Source: a virus. Taken from it: a stretch of DNA of 28,967 bases. The notes below the pieces were generated by a model that had not been told where the DNA came from, did no database searches, and worked only from the letters and a program-made list of their open reading frames with translations. The position numbers and the translations under genes were made by a program. Shown piece after piece: positions 1 to 6,936 of the stretch; within the stretch, counting starts at the first letter, position 1; every line of letters starts with the position of its first letter. The stretch spans positions 1 to 28,967 of the IMG/VR virus record IMGVR_UViG_3300027763_000183; one strand, written 5' to 3'.

Positions 1-78
1 CAAATGAAAATGTTTCCGGGTGCGGCCTCAGATCCTAATTCAAGACTGAGACAAGCCCGTAGAAGATGGAAGTGCTAA
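1..78 (+). CDS. C-terminal end of an unidentified gene (partial)
   Basis: The frame starting at base 1 is open through the window edge and stops with TAA at 76-78, giving at least 25 residues ending in an Arg-rich tail (RQARRRWKC). The start lies outside the window. The next start follows one base after the stop, so it belongs to the same plus-strand run of small basic genes. The fragment is too short to assign a function. It carries one copy of the GGHCTCAG word at 24-31. Confidence 0.5.
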   Translation, partial: QMKMFPGAASDPNSRLRQARRRWKC

Positions 79-79
79 T

Positions 80-184
80 ATGTTTAATTGTAATTTTGTA
101 GCTAAGAAGCTAGAACACAACAACTCAAAACCTACCAAAGCAAGTGGTAAGGTAAAGGTATCACAGAATAAACCGAAAAAATAA
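80..184 (+). CDS. Small basic protein, 34 aa
   Basis: ATG at 80 lies one base after the previous stop and the frame runs to TAA at 182-184. The product is Lys/Asn-rich (starts MFNCNFVAKK, ends QNKPKK) with no membrane segment. I recognise no family. Support comes from its place between two other small basic genes and the tight spacing. Coding status is moderately likely. Confidence 0.45.
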   Translation: MFNCNFVAKKLEHNNSKPTKASGKVKVSQNKPKK

Positions 185-185
185 T

Positions 186-193
186 TATATTTG
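186..193 (+). promoter_or_regulatory. Possible Bacteroidota -7 box (TATATTTG)
   Basis: TATATTTG fits the Bacteroidota -7 consensus TAnnTTTG and lies 3 bases before the ATG at 197. No TTG is found at the expected -33 position, so this is a half-match in AT-rich sequence. If real, transcription would start at or very near the start codon (leaderless). Confidence 0.3.
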
Positions 194-196
194 TAT

Positions 197-409
197 ATGA
201 AAAAACCAATGAAAAAAGCCCCTGCTAAGAAGATTTCTCAGCACGGAGGCATGGAGAAGTACGCTTCTAAAGCAGCTATGGTAAAGCACGAAAAAACCGA
301 AAGTAAAAAAGTTGCAAAAAAAGAAGATGCTATGTTCGCTAAGAAAACTATGGCTAAAGGAGCAGTTAAATCTGCTGCTAAAAAGAAGCCTTTTATTATG
401 GGTAATTAA
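197..409 (+). CDS. Lys/Ala-rich basic protein, 70 aa
   Basis: I choose the ATG at 197 over the upstream TTG at 191, because the TTG falls inside a possible -7 promoter box. The product begins MKKPMKKAPAKK and consists largely of Lys, Ala and Met with scattered Gly and Ser, much like histone H1-type or nucleoid-condensing tails. No enzyme motif is visible. It is one of six successive small, strongly basic proteins, which suggests minor virion or DNA-associated proteins. That role is inference from composition and position only. Confidence 0.65.
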   Translation: MKKPMKKAPAKKISQHGGMEKYASKAAMVKHEKTESKKVAKKEDAMFAKKTMAKGAVKSAAKKKPFIMGN

Positions 410-420
410 AATTTAAAATT

Positions 421-801
421 ATGGCAAACAAATTAATAGATCACATGTACTCAAGGGCAGCCATGCAAAATGGTCCAGGACCTAAAAAAGAAGAAGTTAA
501 AAGTTTAACTTTAAAAAGAGCTAACGAATTAGAAAGAAGAACTCCTGAAAAAATTATGGGAGATTCTAGAACTAAATACGAAAGAGAGATTTTACCTGTA
601 ACTCAAATCAAAAGAGGATCGAAGTTAGGAGGATTTCAGCAAGATTCAGTTATGAATGCGGCATGGGAAAGACAAGCTGCTGGATATCAAGCTGCTGATG
701 CAAAACAAAGGAAGATGGATATGCCAGAAATAAAAGCCGGAGACTTAGAGGAAAGAATGCAAGTAAAATACAAAATTCCAACAAAGAAAAAGAAAAGGTA
801 A
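421..801 (+). CDS. Hypothetical phage protein, 126 aa
   Basis: ATG at 421 follows an A/T-rich spacer 11 bases after the previous stop. The protein is hydrophilic and charged, with a Lys-rich tail (KYKIPTKKKKR). It has no membrane segment, Cys cluster or known catalytic motif. Its stop overlaps the next start by one base (TAATG), so the two are probably translationally coupled. I do not recognise the family. A minor structural role is possible from its neighbours. Confidence 0.7.
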   Translation: MANKLIDHMYSRAAMQNGPGPKKEEVKSLTLKRANELERRTPEKIMGDSRTKYEREILPVTQIKRGSKLGGFQQDSVMNAAWERQAAGYQAADAKQRKMDMPEIKAGDLEERMQVKYKIPTKKKKR

Positions 802-1013
802 TGGCATACGGAACTGCAAAACAAAGAAGCACCATTGCAAAGGCTGCAAGAGCAGGTAAAGACATTGGTAAAAAAGGTAAGGGTTTTGGTCCTATGGCTG
901 ATGCTGTAGCGAAGAGTTACGAAAAGAAAGGTATGTCTGCTAAAAAAGCAACTGCTATTGGTAAAGCTGTAGCAGCAAAGCAAATGTGGAAGACTGCAAC
1001 TAAAAAGAAATAA
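801..1013 (+). CDS. Basic Ala/Lys/Gly-rich protein, 70 aa
   Basis: It starts in the TAATG overlap with the preceding gene. The product (MAYGTAKQRSTIAKAARAGK to ATKKK) alternates Ala, Lys and Gly and has no Cys or membrane segment. The composition resembles small nucleic-acid-binding or DNA-condensing proteins. The phrase 'MAKSYEKKGMSAKKATAIGKAVAA'-like region (residues about 35-58) looks helical and amphipathic. Function is not known. It belongs to the plus-strand cluster of tiny basic genes. Confidence 0.65.
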   Translation: MAYGTAKQRSTIAKAARAGKDIGKKGKGFGPMADAVAKSYEKKGMSAKKATAIGKAVAAKQMWKTATKKK

Positions 1014-1037
1014 TGAGAAAATAAAGACAAATCGTCT

Positions 1038-1154
1038 GTGAAATCTTGGTCTGCTAAATCAAAAGTTAGTAGACCAGGCGTTCACGCCAAGACTAAGACT
1101 AGTTCTACTAAAACCAGTAAGAACTACAAAAAGAAAGACAGAGGACAAGGATGA
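1038..1154 (+). CDS. Small basic protein, 38 aa, GTG start
   Basis: No ATG exists in this frame after the in-frame TGA near 1014. A GTG at 1038 gives a 38-residue protein reading MKSWSAKSKVSRPGVHAKTK at its start and ending YKKKDRGQG. I know short proteins of this kind (SWSAKSK...RPGVHAK) from Bacteroidota phages, which supports the unusual start. The stop TGA overlaps the next ATG (ATGA). It was too short and lacked an ATG, so automatic calling would miss it. Function unknown. Confidence 0.6.
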   Translation: MKSWSAKSKVSRPGVHAKTKTSSTKTSKNYKKKDRGQG

Positions 1155-1297
1155 AACAAGGACTTTATGCAAACATAAACGCTAAGAAAAAGCGTATTGC
1201 AGCAGGAAGTGGAGAGACTATGAGAAAGCCGGGTACTAAGGGTGCTCCAACAGCAAAGGCTTTTAAACAATCTACTAAGACCGCTAAGAAGAAATGA
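1151..1297 (+). CDS. Small basic protein of the 'LYANINAKKKRIAAGSGE' family, 48 aa
   Basis: ATG at 1151 overlaps the previous stop by four bases and the frame ends at TGA 1295-1297, itself overlapping the next ATG. The protein reads MKQGLYANINAKKKRIAAGS, then a stretch with MRKPGTKGAPTAKAF, and a Lys-rich end. Short proteins with this pattern recur in many tailed-phage genomes near structural genes. No biochemical function is established to my knowledge. The perfect start/stop couplings on both sides make the gene call strong. Confidence 0.75.
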   Translation: MKQGLYANINAKKKRIAAGSGETMRKPGTKGAPTAKAFKQSTKTAKKK

Positions 1298-1404
1298 ACA
1301 CAGCATATATTGTTTCGGTTTTATTTACCATTTTTATAATAGGAATATTCATACTAATTGACGAAATAACAGATGCCAAAAAACACAATAAAAGGAAAAA
1401 ATAA
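1294..1404 (+). CDS. Single-pass small membrane protein, 36 aa
   Basis: ATG at 1294 lies in the ATGA overlap with the previous stop. The product is 36 residues: a short polar N-terminus, one hydrophobic helix (about residues 5-22, IVSVLFTIFIIGIFILI) and a basic tail (KKHNKRKK). The positive-inside rule puts the C-terminus in the cytoplasm. Its 3' end overlaps the following gene by 32 bases in another frame. It could be a holin or a membrane accessory protein, but size and topology alone do not decide. Confidence 0.55.
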   Translation: MNTAYIVSVLFTIFIIGIFILIDEITDAKKHNKRKK

Positions 1405-1633
1405 AAGACCTGGTTCTAATAAAGCAACAGGCAGAGATTATAGTTACGACAAAGCGTATCAAGCAACTCCTGAGCGTAAGAAGTACAGAGCTGAACTAAA
1501 CGGTGAAGCTAAGAAGCGTGGCATTTATGGAAAACGAGCCACAAAAGGAATCGACTTGAGCCACAAGAAGGATGGGACCATGACGATTGAAAAAGCTTCA
1601 AAGAATAGAGCAAGGAATAGAGGCAAATTATAA
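1373..1633 (+). CDS. Small HNH-fold-like phage protein, 86 aa
   Basis: Reads MPKNTIKGKNKRPGSNKATG and continues with DYSYDKAYQATPERKKYRAE, then KKRGIYGKRATKGIDLSHKKDG and SKNRARNRGKL. The order YDKAY...RKKYRAELN...KG.DLSHKKDG...S.NRARN matches a common phage protein that others have described as HNH-like because of its D-x-x-H-K and N-R motifs. The classical catalytic HNH residues are not clearly complete. It lies next to the terminase genes, where small HNH proteins often act in packaging. Its stop shares TTATAA with the opposing terminase gene. Confidence 0.65.
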   Translation: MPKNTIKGKNKRPGSNKATGRDYSYDKAYQATPERKKYRAELNGEAKKRGIYGKRATKGIDLSHKKDGTMTIEKASKNRARNRGKL

Positions 1634-3472
1634 CATCACCTCTTTCCAAGTTCTCACAGCTCTTCCATTCACATAATCAATAAACGGAATTAATTTTTTA
1701 GTGGGTATTTCGGCAATCGTTGTTTTACTTTTTTCAACTACATGCTTATGAAGAATTTCACAAGAAACTACAGCATCTAAAAAGTCAGTATTATCTACCA
1801 AGTAATTTTTAGCTTCATGGATTAATTCTGGAAAATATATATTATCCCAGTTATGTCTTAAGTAATCAATCAGATAAGCATTTGCTCTTTCAGCTGTGTG
1901 ATCATTCTTATACCATCCGTAAGATTTTAAATCTTCTTTCGTGGCTAAGAAAGTCTTACCTAATGAGCTGGGTCTCCGAGCAATCAAATCTAATCTTCCT
2001 CTATTCTTATACTGGTCGATAATTACTCCTCCTCTATTGGCCTCAATAAGCATTTTAGCTGCTCCATAATAATCTTGTAGATTAATACAGTTTGTCACAA
2101 TAATATCAGGATCAATTGCTCTCTCCATATAATAAGCCACATATCTATTTGTATCAATATCTTTAATGGCTATACAGTTTTCTGAACCATCATTAAGCTT
2201 TGCACTGATAAAAGGTATCGGATCCATCCCGGCAATGTACTTATGGTCCGAATTGAAACGCTCTAGAATTGAAAATTTGCCTCTTGTGTTGGGTAAGATG
2301 TTGAATTTTCGATCCATATCCTTCTGAATATCGGCTTTTTCTATAGGAGGAGGACTAGAAAGTAGTATTCTCTCCTGTTCGTTTAACTTTTGAATTACAT
2401 CTTGAGGTAAAGAACCTTTTGCGTTGGCACTAAATACTTCTTGAATATCTAGTGGATACTGTTTGATAAAGTTATCCAAGTAAGACTTGTCATCCATCTT
2501 ATCGTACAGATCCCTGGTTTGCATAATCCACTCTCTGGCTGCTTTCTCATCAGACATACCATTAGGACAGAAGTTAAGAATCTTTCCAGTTTCTTTTCCT
2601 TTACTATCTAATTCTGGAGCCTGACTAATTCCCATCCAACCAGGAAGAAATACAGTAAGCATTCTAATAGACTCAGCATTCTTCCAAAGTTCGGCTCCTT
2701 TCTTCTGACCAATTACCGAAGATTCCCCGGCACTTCCCCCCATAACAATAGGAGCTACTTTCATAAAACCTTTCTTTACAGAAGCCTGTGCTGAACGGTG
2801 AACAATGTCTGCTTTAGGATGTAAGAAAAACTCATCCAAGAAGATATGCATGGCACGAAACGCTTCTAAAGAAGTTGGAGCATCTACAGTTTCACGGGTA
2901 ATGATTTTAGAATCTAATCCCGTAACAGTACCTGTTTTTACATCTAGCTTTCCTAAATGTAAATAACCTGCTTGACGTGTAGCAACAACACCAGGACGAA
3001 TCCAATCATCCAGTCCATCATATACTACGCGCAACTTATCTTTGTACATTTCTTCCAAACGAGTTTTATCGGCAGAAGTCATCAAAGAAGTAGAACCTGG
3101 ATGAGTAAGTGCTATCCACATTGGAATAACTCCACCAAAGGTAAGAGATAGACCGGCCTCACGTCTCTTAGTAACCATAAGATCCCAAGATGTTTTCTTG
3201 GCTTGTTCGTAGGCCCCATAGATAAGATCATCCAAATCCCTCCATACAGGTTTCATTCTGTAACCAGTTGCATCCTTGATGGTTGCTTGGGTTAAAGAGA
3301 AATAGTGAGCCGGAGTTAATCCAAATCTACCTTCGTGCCAGTATTCCATTTCCTTACCCCACCATAAGTCTTTTTCTTTTTTGGTAGCGTTCGGATCTAA
3401 TCCAAATTTTTTATTCCATAAGTCGTATTCGAACTTAGAATGGGAGTTGGCAGCGTTAGGTAGTATTATCAT
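1628..3472 (-). CDS. terL: Terminase large subunit
   Basis: This is the DNA-packaging motor, an ATPase plus nuclease acting at the prohead portal. In 614 residues I see a Walker A-like segment with the deviant form KRREAGLS (about 102-110), a Walker B IFLDEF (D213, E214), and an RNase H-fold nuclease with acidic residues in AGMDP (D417), LIEANR (E477) and DFLDAVV (D563, D566). Length and domain order fit TerL. The start overlaps the upstream gene by four bases. The Walker A lacks the usual GKS/T, as in several divergent TerL groups. The family is certain; the packaging type is not visible. Confidence 0.93.
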   Translation of the reverse strand: MIILPNAANSHSKFEYDLWNKKFGLDPNATKKEKDLWWGKEMEYWHEGRFGLTPAHYFSLTQATIKDATGYRMKPVWRDLDDLIYGAYEQAKKTSWDLMVTKRREAGLSLTFGGVIPMWIALTHPGSTSLMTSADKTRLEEMYKDKLRVVYDGLDDWIRPGVVATRQAGYLHLGKLDVKTGTVTGLDSKIITRETVDAPTSLEAFRAMHIFLDEFFLHPKADIVHRSAQASVKKGFMKVAPIVMGGSAGESSVIGQKKGAELWKNAESIRMLTVFLPGWMGISQAPELDSKGKETGKILNFCPNGMSDEKAAREWIMQTRDLYDKMDDKSYLDNFIKQYPLDIQEVFSANAKGSLPQDVIQKLNEQERILLSSPPPIEKADIQKDMDRKFNILPNTRGKFSILERFNSDHKYIAGMDPIPFISAKLNDGSENCIAIKDIDTNRYVAYYMERAIDPDIIVTNCINLQDYYGAAKMLIEANRGGVIIDQYKNRGRLDLIARRPSSLGKTFLATKEDLKSYGWYKNDHTAERANAYLIDYLRHNWDNIYFPELIHEAKNYLVDNTDFLDAVVSCEILHKHVVEKSKTTIAEIPTKKLIPFIDYVNGRAVRTWKEVML

Positions 3473-3789
3473 TTCTTACGGGCTGTTCTATCTAAGAATG
3501 AGATTTCGGCACTATCATCTTCCTCTTCAGGAAATGCTTCTAGTTTAGCCAAGCGTAAAGACTTCGATACTTTATCGCCAGCCTGCAAAAGCTGAAATAA
3601 ACTTTTTTGATAAATGTCATCTGTTAAATCTAATGTTTTAAGTTTTACTGCTTTGGTTAGATCCTTAGATGCGTCAATCATTGTGACGTACAAATCTTTA
3701 GCAGGATCTAACTCAACCACCTGGAGTCTATTCAATACATCTTCTTCGGATAAGTTATTATCCCTCATGTACTTAGAAAGTATTTCCAT
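3469..3789 (-). CDS. Possible terminase small subunit, 106 aa
   Basis: Acidic, helical, 106 residues, four-base overlap with terL. An N-terminal segment (MRDNNLSEEDVLNRLQVVEL) could be a helix-turn-helix and the middle (KAVKLKTLDLTDDIYQKSLFQLLQ) is likely coiled coil, while the tail is acidic then basic (DRTARKK). A small helical protein immediately upstream of terL is typical of TerS. There is no sequence motif that proves it, so the assignment is by position and shape. Confidence 0.5.
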   Translation of the reverse strand: MEILSKYMRDNNLSEEDVLNRLQVVELDPAKDLYVTMIDASKDLTKAVKLKTLDLTDDIYQKSLFQLLQAGDKVSKSLRLAKLEAFPEEEDDSAEISFLDRTARKK

Positions 3790-3791
3790 AA

Positions 3792-3932
3792 TTACCTTTT
3801 TTTATTTTTAAACTCTCGTTTAAGAGCTTCGATTTGTTTTTGGCATTTATTTGCCTCTATCTCGTTATTGTTTTGCTGATAGAATTCATACCAACAAAAT
3901 AACTTTTCTAGTTTGATTACATTCTCTCTCAT
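3792..3932 (-). CDS. Small coiled-coil-like protein, 46 aa
   Basis: ATG at 3932 lies in an ATGA overlap with the stop of the DUF3310 gene and is preceded by a clear Shine-Dalgarno GGGGAGGT. The 46-residue product (MRENVIKLEKLFCWYEFYQQ then NNNEIEANKCQKQIEALKRE) is charged, helical and Lys-rich at the end. The stop lies two bases before the next ATG, completing an unbroken chain of coupled genes. Family not recognised. Confidence 0.65.
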   Translation of the reverse strand: MRENVIKLEKLFCWYEFYQQNNNEIEANKCQKQIEALKREFKNKKR

Positions 3933-4255
3933 AATTTACCTCCCCAATAATTAATTTCTGTTGTATGTGTGATTGGCTTTACAGCAGAAGGATGAATAAA
4001 AGGCTCTAATGGTCCTGATGTTCTTGTGAATAAAACCGTTTCCTCTTCGTGAGATTTAATCATTCTTTCTAAATACCACAAAGCTTTTTTCATATCTTCT
4101 ACTCCTCCTTTGTCTTCACAACGCCAGATATATTTAATTACATTAGCAGTACAAACTGCATCTAAACCTTTTTTGTTAATCGTAGCCGATTCGATTGCGT
4201 CAATGCACTCAACCTTACCTTGTTTGTAGTGCGATGGATTAATATTATCTTTCAT
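3929..4255 (-). CDS. DUF3310 protein (SaV-like)
   Basis: The N-terminus NINPSHYKQGKVECIDAIES followed by ANVIKYIWRCEDKGGVEDMKKALWYLERMI (described by its key residues) is the hallmark of DUF3310, a small helical domain common in phages: P-x-H-Y, E-x-I-D-x-I, K-Y-x-x-R, K-G-G, D-L-x-K-A-x-W-Y-L. The domain fills residues 1-70. The C-terminal 35 residues are specific to this protein. The function of the family is not established; links to nucleotide metabolism have been suggested. Bases 4025-4033 also read as a DnaA-box-like word, probably by chance. Confidence 0.85.
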   Translation of the reverse strand: MKDNINPSHYKQGKVECIDAIESATINKKGLDAVCTANVIKYIWRCEDKGGVEDMKKALWYLERMIKSHEEETVLFTRTSGPLEPFIHPSAVKPITHTTEINYWGGKL

Positions 4256-4256
4256 A

Positions 4257-5264
4257 TTAAATAATTTTGCCGTTTAAAATTTTCATATTGTTAACGCTGA
4301 ATGTACCGTCTTCCAAAACTTCAACAAAAGCAAAACCGTGTGACCATTTGGTATACGCATACATCCTATATTCAGGAGTTAATTCACAAAGACAACCGGT
4401 AGACCATACTCCTACTTGATCTCCATTTAAATTGTTTTCTGAGTGATGAGACACTTGATGGTTATGTCCAAACAAAATAGAAGCCTTAGCTTTTAAGAAC
4501 ATTCCTCTTGCTGGATTTACTGGTGAGAATACAGATTCTCCCATTTCGTGTCCGTGTAATACAATAAGTTTTCCTAATTTAATCATCTCTCTATTTACAA
4601 TAGAAATCTTGTATTGATCAAGTCTTAATAAAGACTCAAGAGTGATTTCATTTATGTCAGCAAACTCCTTTGCGTTTCTTAAAACATAGGCTCTCATTCT
4701 CTCTTCGTGGTTACCTAGCTTGTAGAATATTCCCTGGGTAGGAAATAGTTCTCTTAGGTATTGAAAGAATTGTCTTCCCATTTCAAGTTCTTCACTGATC
4801 TTAGGGCGTTTAATTTCCTTAGAGAAACGAGATACATCGTAACAGTCTAGTATATCACCATTTAAAATGATATCTGTGATTTCGGTATTTGTTGCCCATT
4901 CCAATGCAGCAGCCAAAGCTTCCTCATTGTGAAACGGTAAGTGAATATCTGACAAAATCAAATACTTACCTTTACCTAAAATCACATGTTCTGGGGCCTC
5001 AGCCTTAGAAATGATTCCTAGTTTTGCTAATCCTTCCTTAATGGAAGAATGATTAACTTCTGTGATGTGACCAGCACTAATTGCGTGCTTGCCATTCTTT
5101 TCCCCTGTTGCTCCTTTGTAATATCTAATACAAGATCTAGCGTCTTCAGCAGATGCGAATAGTCCTTCTTCTTTAGAAAAAATTAAATGAGCAAGTGTTT
5201 TGTTAGGGAGTTTTGGATACTTAAGGATGTAGTCTTTTACCACATCTTGTTTTAGTGACCTCAT
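4257..5264 (-). CDS. Calcineurin-like metallophosphoesterase with N-terminal HTH-like region
   Basis: A two-metal phosphoesterase of the calcineurin superfamily. The motifs run in order: LILSDIHLPFH (D-x-H), LNGDILDCYD (G-D), LGNHEERM (G-N-H-E), VLHGHEM (H) and FGHNHQVSH (G-H-x-H), covering residues about 105-290. The first 60 residues (LKQDVVKDYILKYPKLPNKT region) look like a winged or HTH domain, suggesting a DNA-linked substrate. Phage homologues have been reported as DNA phosphatases or nucleases. The substrate here is unknown. All catalytic motifs appear intact. A -7-like box lies 20 bases upstream of the start. Confidence 0.88.
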   Translation of the reverse strand: MRSLKQDVVKDYILKYPKLPNKTLAHLIFSKEEGLFASAEDARSCIRYYKGATGEKNGKHAISAGHITEVNHSSIKEGLAKLGIISKAEAPEHVILGKGKYLILSDIHLPFHNEEALAAALEWATNTEITDIILNGDILDCYDVSRFSKEIKRPKISEELEMGRQFFQYLRELFPTQGIFYKLGNHEERMRAYVLRNAKEFADINEITLESLLRLDQYKISIVNREMIKLGKLIVLHGHEMGESVFSPVNPARGMFLKAKASILFGHNHQVSHHSENNLNGDQVGVWSTGCLCELTPEYRMYAYTKWSHGFAFVEVLEDGTFSVNNMKILNGKII

Positions 5265-5284
5265 AAAAATATTTAATGGTTATA

Positions 5285-5292
5285 CAAATATA
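5285..5292 (-). promoter_or_regulatory. Possible -7 box (TATATTTG) before the phosphoesterase gene
   Basis: On the minus strand TATATTTG lies 20 bases before the ATG at 5264. It matches TAnnTTTG, but there is no TTG at the -33 position. The same short intergenic stretch also carries a TTATCGGT word that resembles the repeat core found at 5840 and 5890. Weak support. Confidence 0.3.
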
Positions 5293-5312
5293 ACGGCATT
5301 AACCGATAAAAC

Positions 5313-5738
5313 CTAATCCTTGTAGATTAGTTTACCTATTTCAATTCCTATGAATAATCCTAAAGATAAACAGAAGATAGAAAAAAGAATTGTTAGTGTA
5401 TAATTTGTTTCTTTTATTTTTACTATTTTTCCAGGCACTTTAACCTGATAAGATATTGTATCTCTGAAAGTTAAGGTATCTGGCTTAACTGTTATTCCAA
5501 AATGCTTTCCTTTTTTCTTAATGATTAATTTTTTAGTTTCAAAGAATGTATCGTGTTCAATAATAAAAGAATCGCTAAACTCTTTAGTTATCATTGTGTC
5601 TATTTCAACTAAGGTGTCCTTGATTGTTACGGTATCAGTTTCAATTAAATCTGGATACTTCATAATTAAACGATCATACCTTTGCTTAGGTGTAAAGCAA
5701 GACGTAAAAATAACAGCTATTAAAATTAGTTTTTTCAT
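5313..5738 (-). CDS. Lipoprotein with C-terminal membrane anchor (u-spanin candidate)
   Basis: I start at the ATG at 5738, which gives MKKLILIAVIFTSCFTPKQ, a short lipoprotein signal with Cys at residue 14. The longer reading from 5768 would bury the signal and crosses a -7 promoter box. After the Cys comes a Thr/Asp-rich, beta-prone periplasmic stretch (repeated DT pairs), and the end has one hydrophobic helix (about residues 113-135, LTILFSIFCLSLGLFIGIEI) before KLIYKD. An N-terminal lipid anchor plus C-terminal inner-membrane helix is the layout of a unimolecular spanin (as T1 gp11), which fuses inner and outer membranes at lysis. Role inferred from topology. Confidence 0.7.
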   Translation of the reverse strand: MKKLILIAVIFTSCFTPKQRYDRLIMKYPDLIETDTVTIKDTLVEIDTMITKEFSDSFIIEHDTFFETKKLIIKKKGKHFGITVKPDTLTFRDTISYQVKVPGKIVKIKETNYTLTILFSIFCLSLGLFIGIEIGKLIYKD

Positions 5739-5743
5739 ATTTT

Positions 5744-5751
5744 CAAAGATA
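5744..5751 (-). promoter_or_regulatory. -7 box (TATCTTTG) five bases before the u-spanin start
   Basis: TATCTTTG on the minus strand matches TAnnTTTG and is identical to the boxes at 14853 and 27835. It sits 5 bases before the ATG at 5738, so initiation would fall at the start codon. No TTG lies at the -33 position, so strength is uncertain. Confidence 0.45.
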
Positions 5752-5780
5752 CAATTTTTTATTATCATTATAAAGAGTTA

Positions 5781-5803
5781 GTTACGAAGAGTTCGTTACG
5801 AAG
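5781..5803. repeat. Tandem 14-bp repeat (GTTACGAAG core)
   Basis: GTTACGAAG occurs at 5781-5789 and 5795-5803, giving two copies of a 14-bp unit (GTTACGAAGAGTTC and GTTACGAAGTGTAC). It opens a 370-base gene-free stretch upstream of the u-spanin gene. Confidence 0.7.
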
Positions 5804-5823
5804 TGTACGTAATCATCGTACGT

Positions 5824-5903
5824 TTAATATATTACTCCTTATCGGTAATAAATCGAGTATATGGTTAATATATTACACTTATTATACCCTATCGGTAATA
5901 AAA
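5824..5903. repeat. Paired intergenic repeat module A
   Basis: TTAATATATTAC occurs at 5824-5835 and 5865-5876, each followed by TATCGGTAATAAA (5840-5852 and 5890-5902). The spacing between the two words differs (4 and 13 bases), so these are two separate binding-like words repeated as a pair rather than a simple tandem duplication. Confidence 0.75.
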
Positions 5904-5942
5904 ATACACTGGGGTAAGTTATTTATACCCGTTCGCATATAA

Positions 5943-6036
5943 ATATCGCATATCGCAATACCAGATATTATTACCTCAAGGCTTTTTATCTATAGCCTAG
6001 AAGATATAATATCGCATATTGCAATAATAGATATTA
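5943..6036. repeat. Paired intergenic repeat module B
   Basis: ATATCGCATATCGCAATA (5943-5960) recurs as ATATCGCATATTGCAATA (6009-6026) with one change, each followed after 3 bases by GATATTA. The repeat distance is 66 bases. It completes a stretch (5769-6141) with no credible ORF, made of three different duplicated modules. Likely regulatory or origin-related DNA. Confidence 0.75.
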
Positions 6037-6141
6037 GGTCAACGCCTTATAAATACTCAATATAAGTCTGTAGGCTTATTCATATATTAACACCATAATG
6101 TGTCATTAATGTATGATTTATCCGTCATTACGTAATAATAG

Positions 6142-6870
6142 TTAATTTATTTTTCTTGAAGATCTTTTATTGTATTCCGTTTTGTTTAATAAACTTTTTT
6201 CCTTGAAGCATTTATTAAACCAATACTTGCAAAAATCATAATCGATTAAACATCTATTTATAAAGTCATTTTTAGTATCTGGATAATCACCTTTGAATTC
6301 ATTTGACTTTGAATAATAAAAATTATAAAACCCATCAATTCCAATATTAGCAAAGAAAATTAATTTCAAATATGTTAAAAACATTACTTCTGTGTTTGAA
6401 TTTCTTAAATTAGATATAGTCCTCCTACCAACACCAAACATATATCCAAGTAAATCATCTTTAAAGTTTGTGCTTATTTTTAATGATTTATACACCTCTC
6501 CCATATTTAACATGCACAAATACGTTGTATTTATTTGCTCTCTTGTTGTCGTTGATGGAGAGTTTATTGAATTATATTCATCTCTGTTTCCATTTAATAG
6601 CATACCTTGGGTGTTAGAATAATATGTTATATGAAATCTTTCTCTGTCTGACAAATCATTTATGTCATCAACTTTCTCTATTACGTCTATAAATGGCTCA
6701 AGTCCTTGTTTATTTAATTCAGATACCCATTCGTTTACGCTGCTATTGTGTGATTCTTTAAGGTGAACTAATGGTCTATCATCTCCAATAGATGTTTTTC
6801 CTATGTATCTGTATGTGTCGTTCCTTGGGTCTCTAAGACCATAAATGTAGTTTTTGTATATATTTTTCAT
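6142..6870 (-). CDS. GIY-YIG family endonuclease (probable free-standing homing endonuclease)
   Basis: The N-terminus NYIYGLRDPRNDTYRYIGKT gives the two signature strands (GIY read as IYG, YIG exact). They are followed by an Arg/His region, N-x-x-V-x-E-W, and a conserved Glu in SDRERFHITYY (about residue 75), as in GIY-YIG nucleases. The C-terminal half is Lys/Asn-rich and contains a helix-turn-helix-like stretch (FGVGRRTISNLRNSN), the usual DNA-binding part. At 242 residues it fits a mobile endonuclease. It sits alone between repeat-rich DNA and small genes, as expected for a selfish insertion. Target unknown. Confidence 0.8.
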   Translation of the reverse strand: MKNIYKNYIYGLRDPRNDTYRYIGKTSIGDDRPLVHLKESHNSSVNEWVSELNKQGLEPFIDVIEKVDDINDLSDRERFHITYYSNTQGMLLNGNRDEYNSINSPSTTTREQINTTYLCMLNMGEVYKSLKISTNFKDDLLGYMFGVGRRTISNLRNSNTEVMFLTYLKLIFFANIGIDGFYNFYYSKSNEFKGDYPDTKNDFINRCLIDYDFCKYWFNKCFKEKSLLNKTEYNKRSSRKIN

Positions 6871-6936
6871 TTATTTTGTTTTTAATATGCTAATTTGTGC
6901 CTTATAATGCACTTTATTGTGACAAACTCACAAGAA

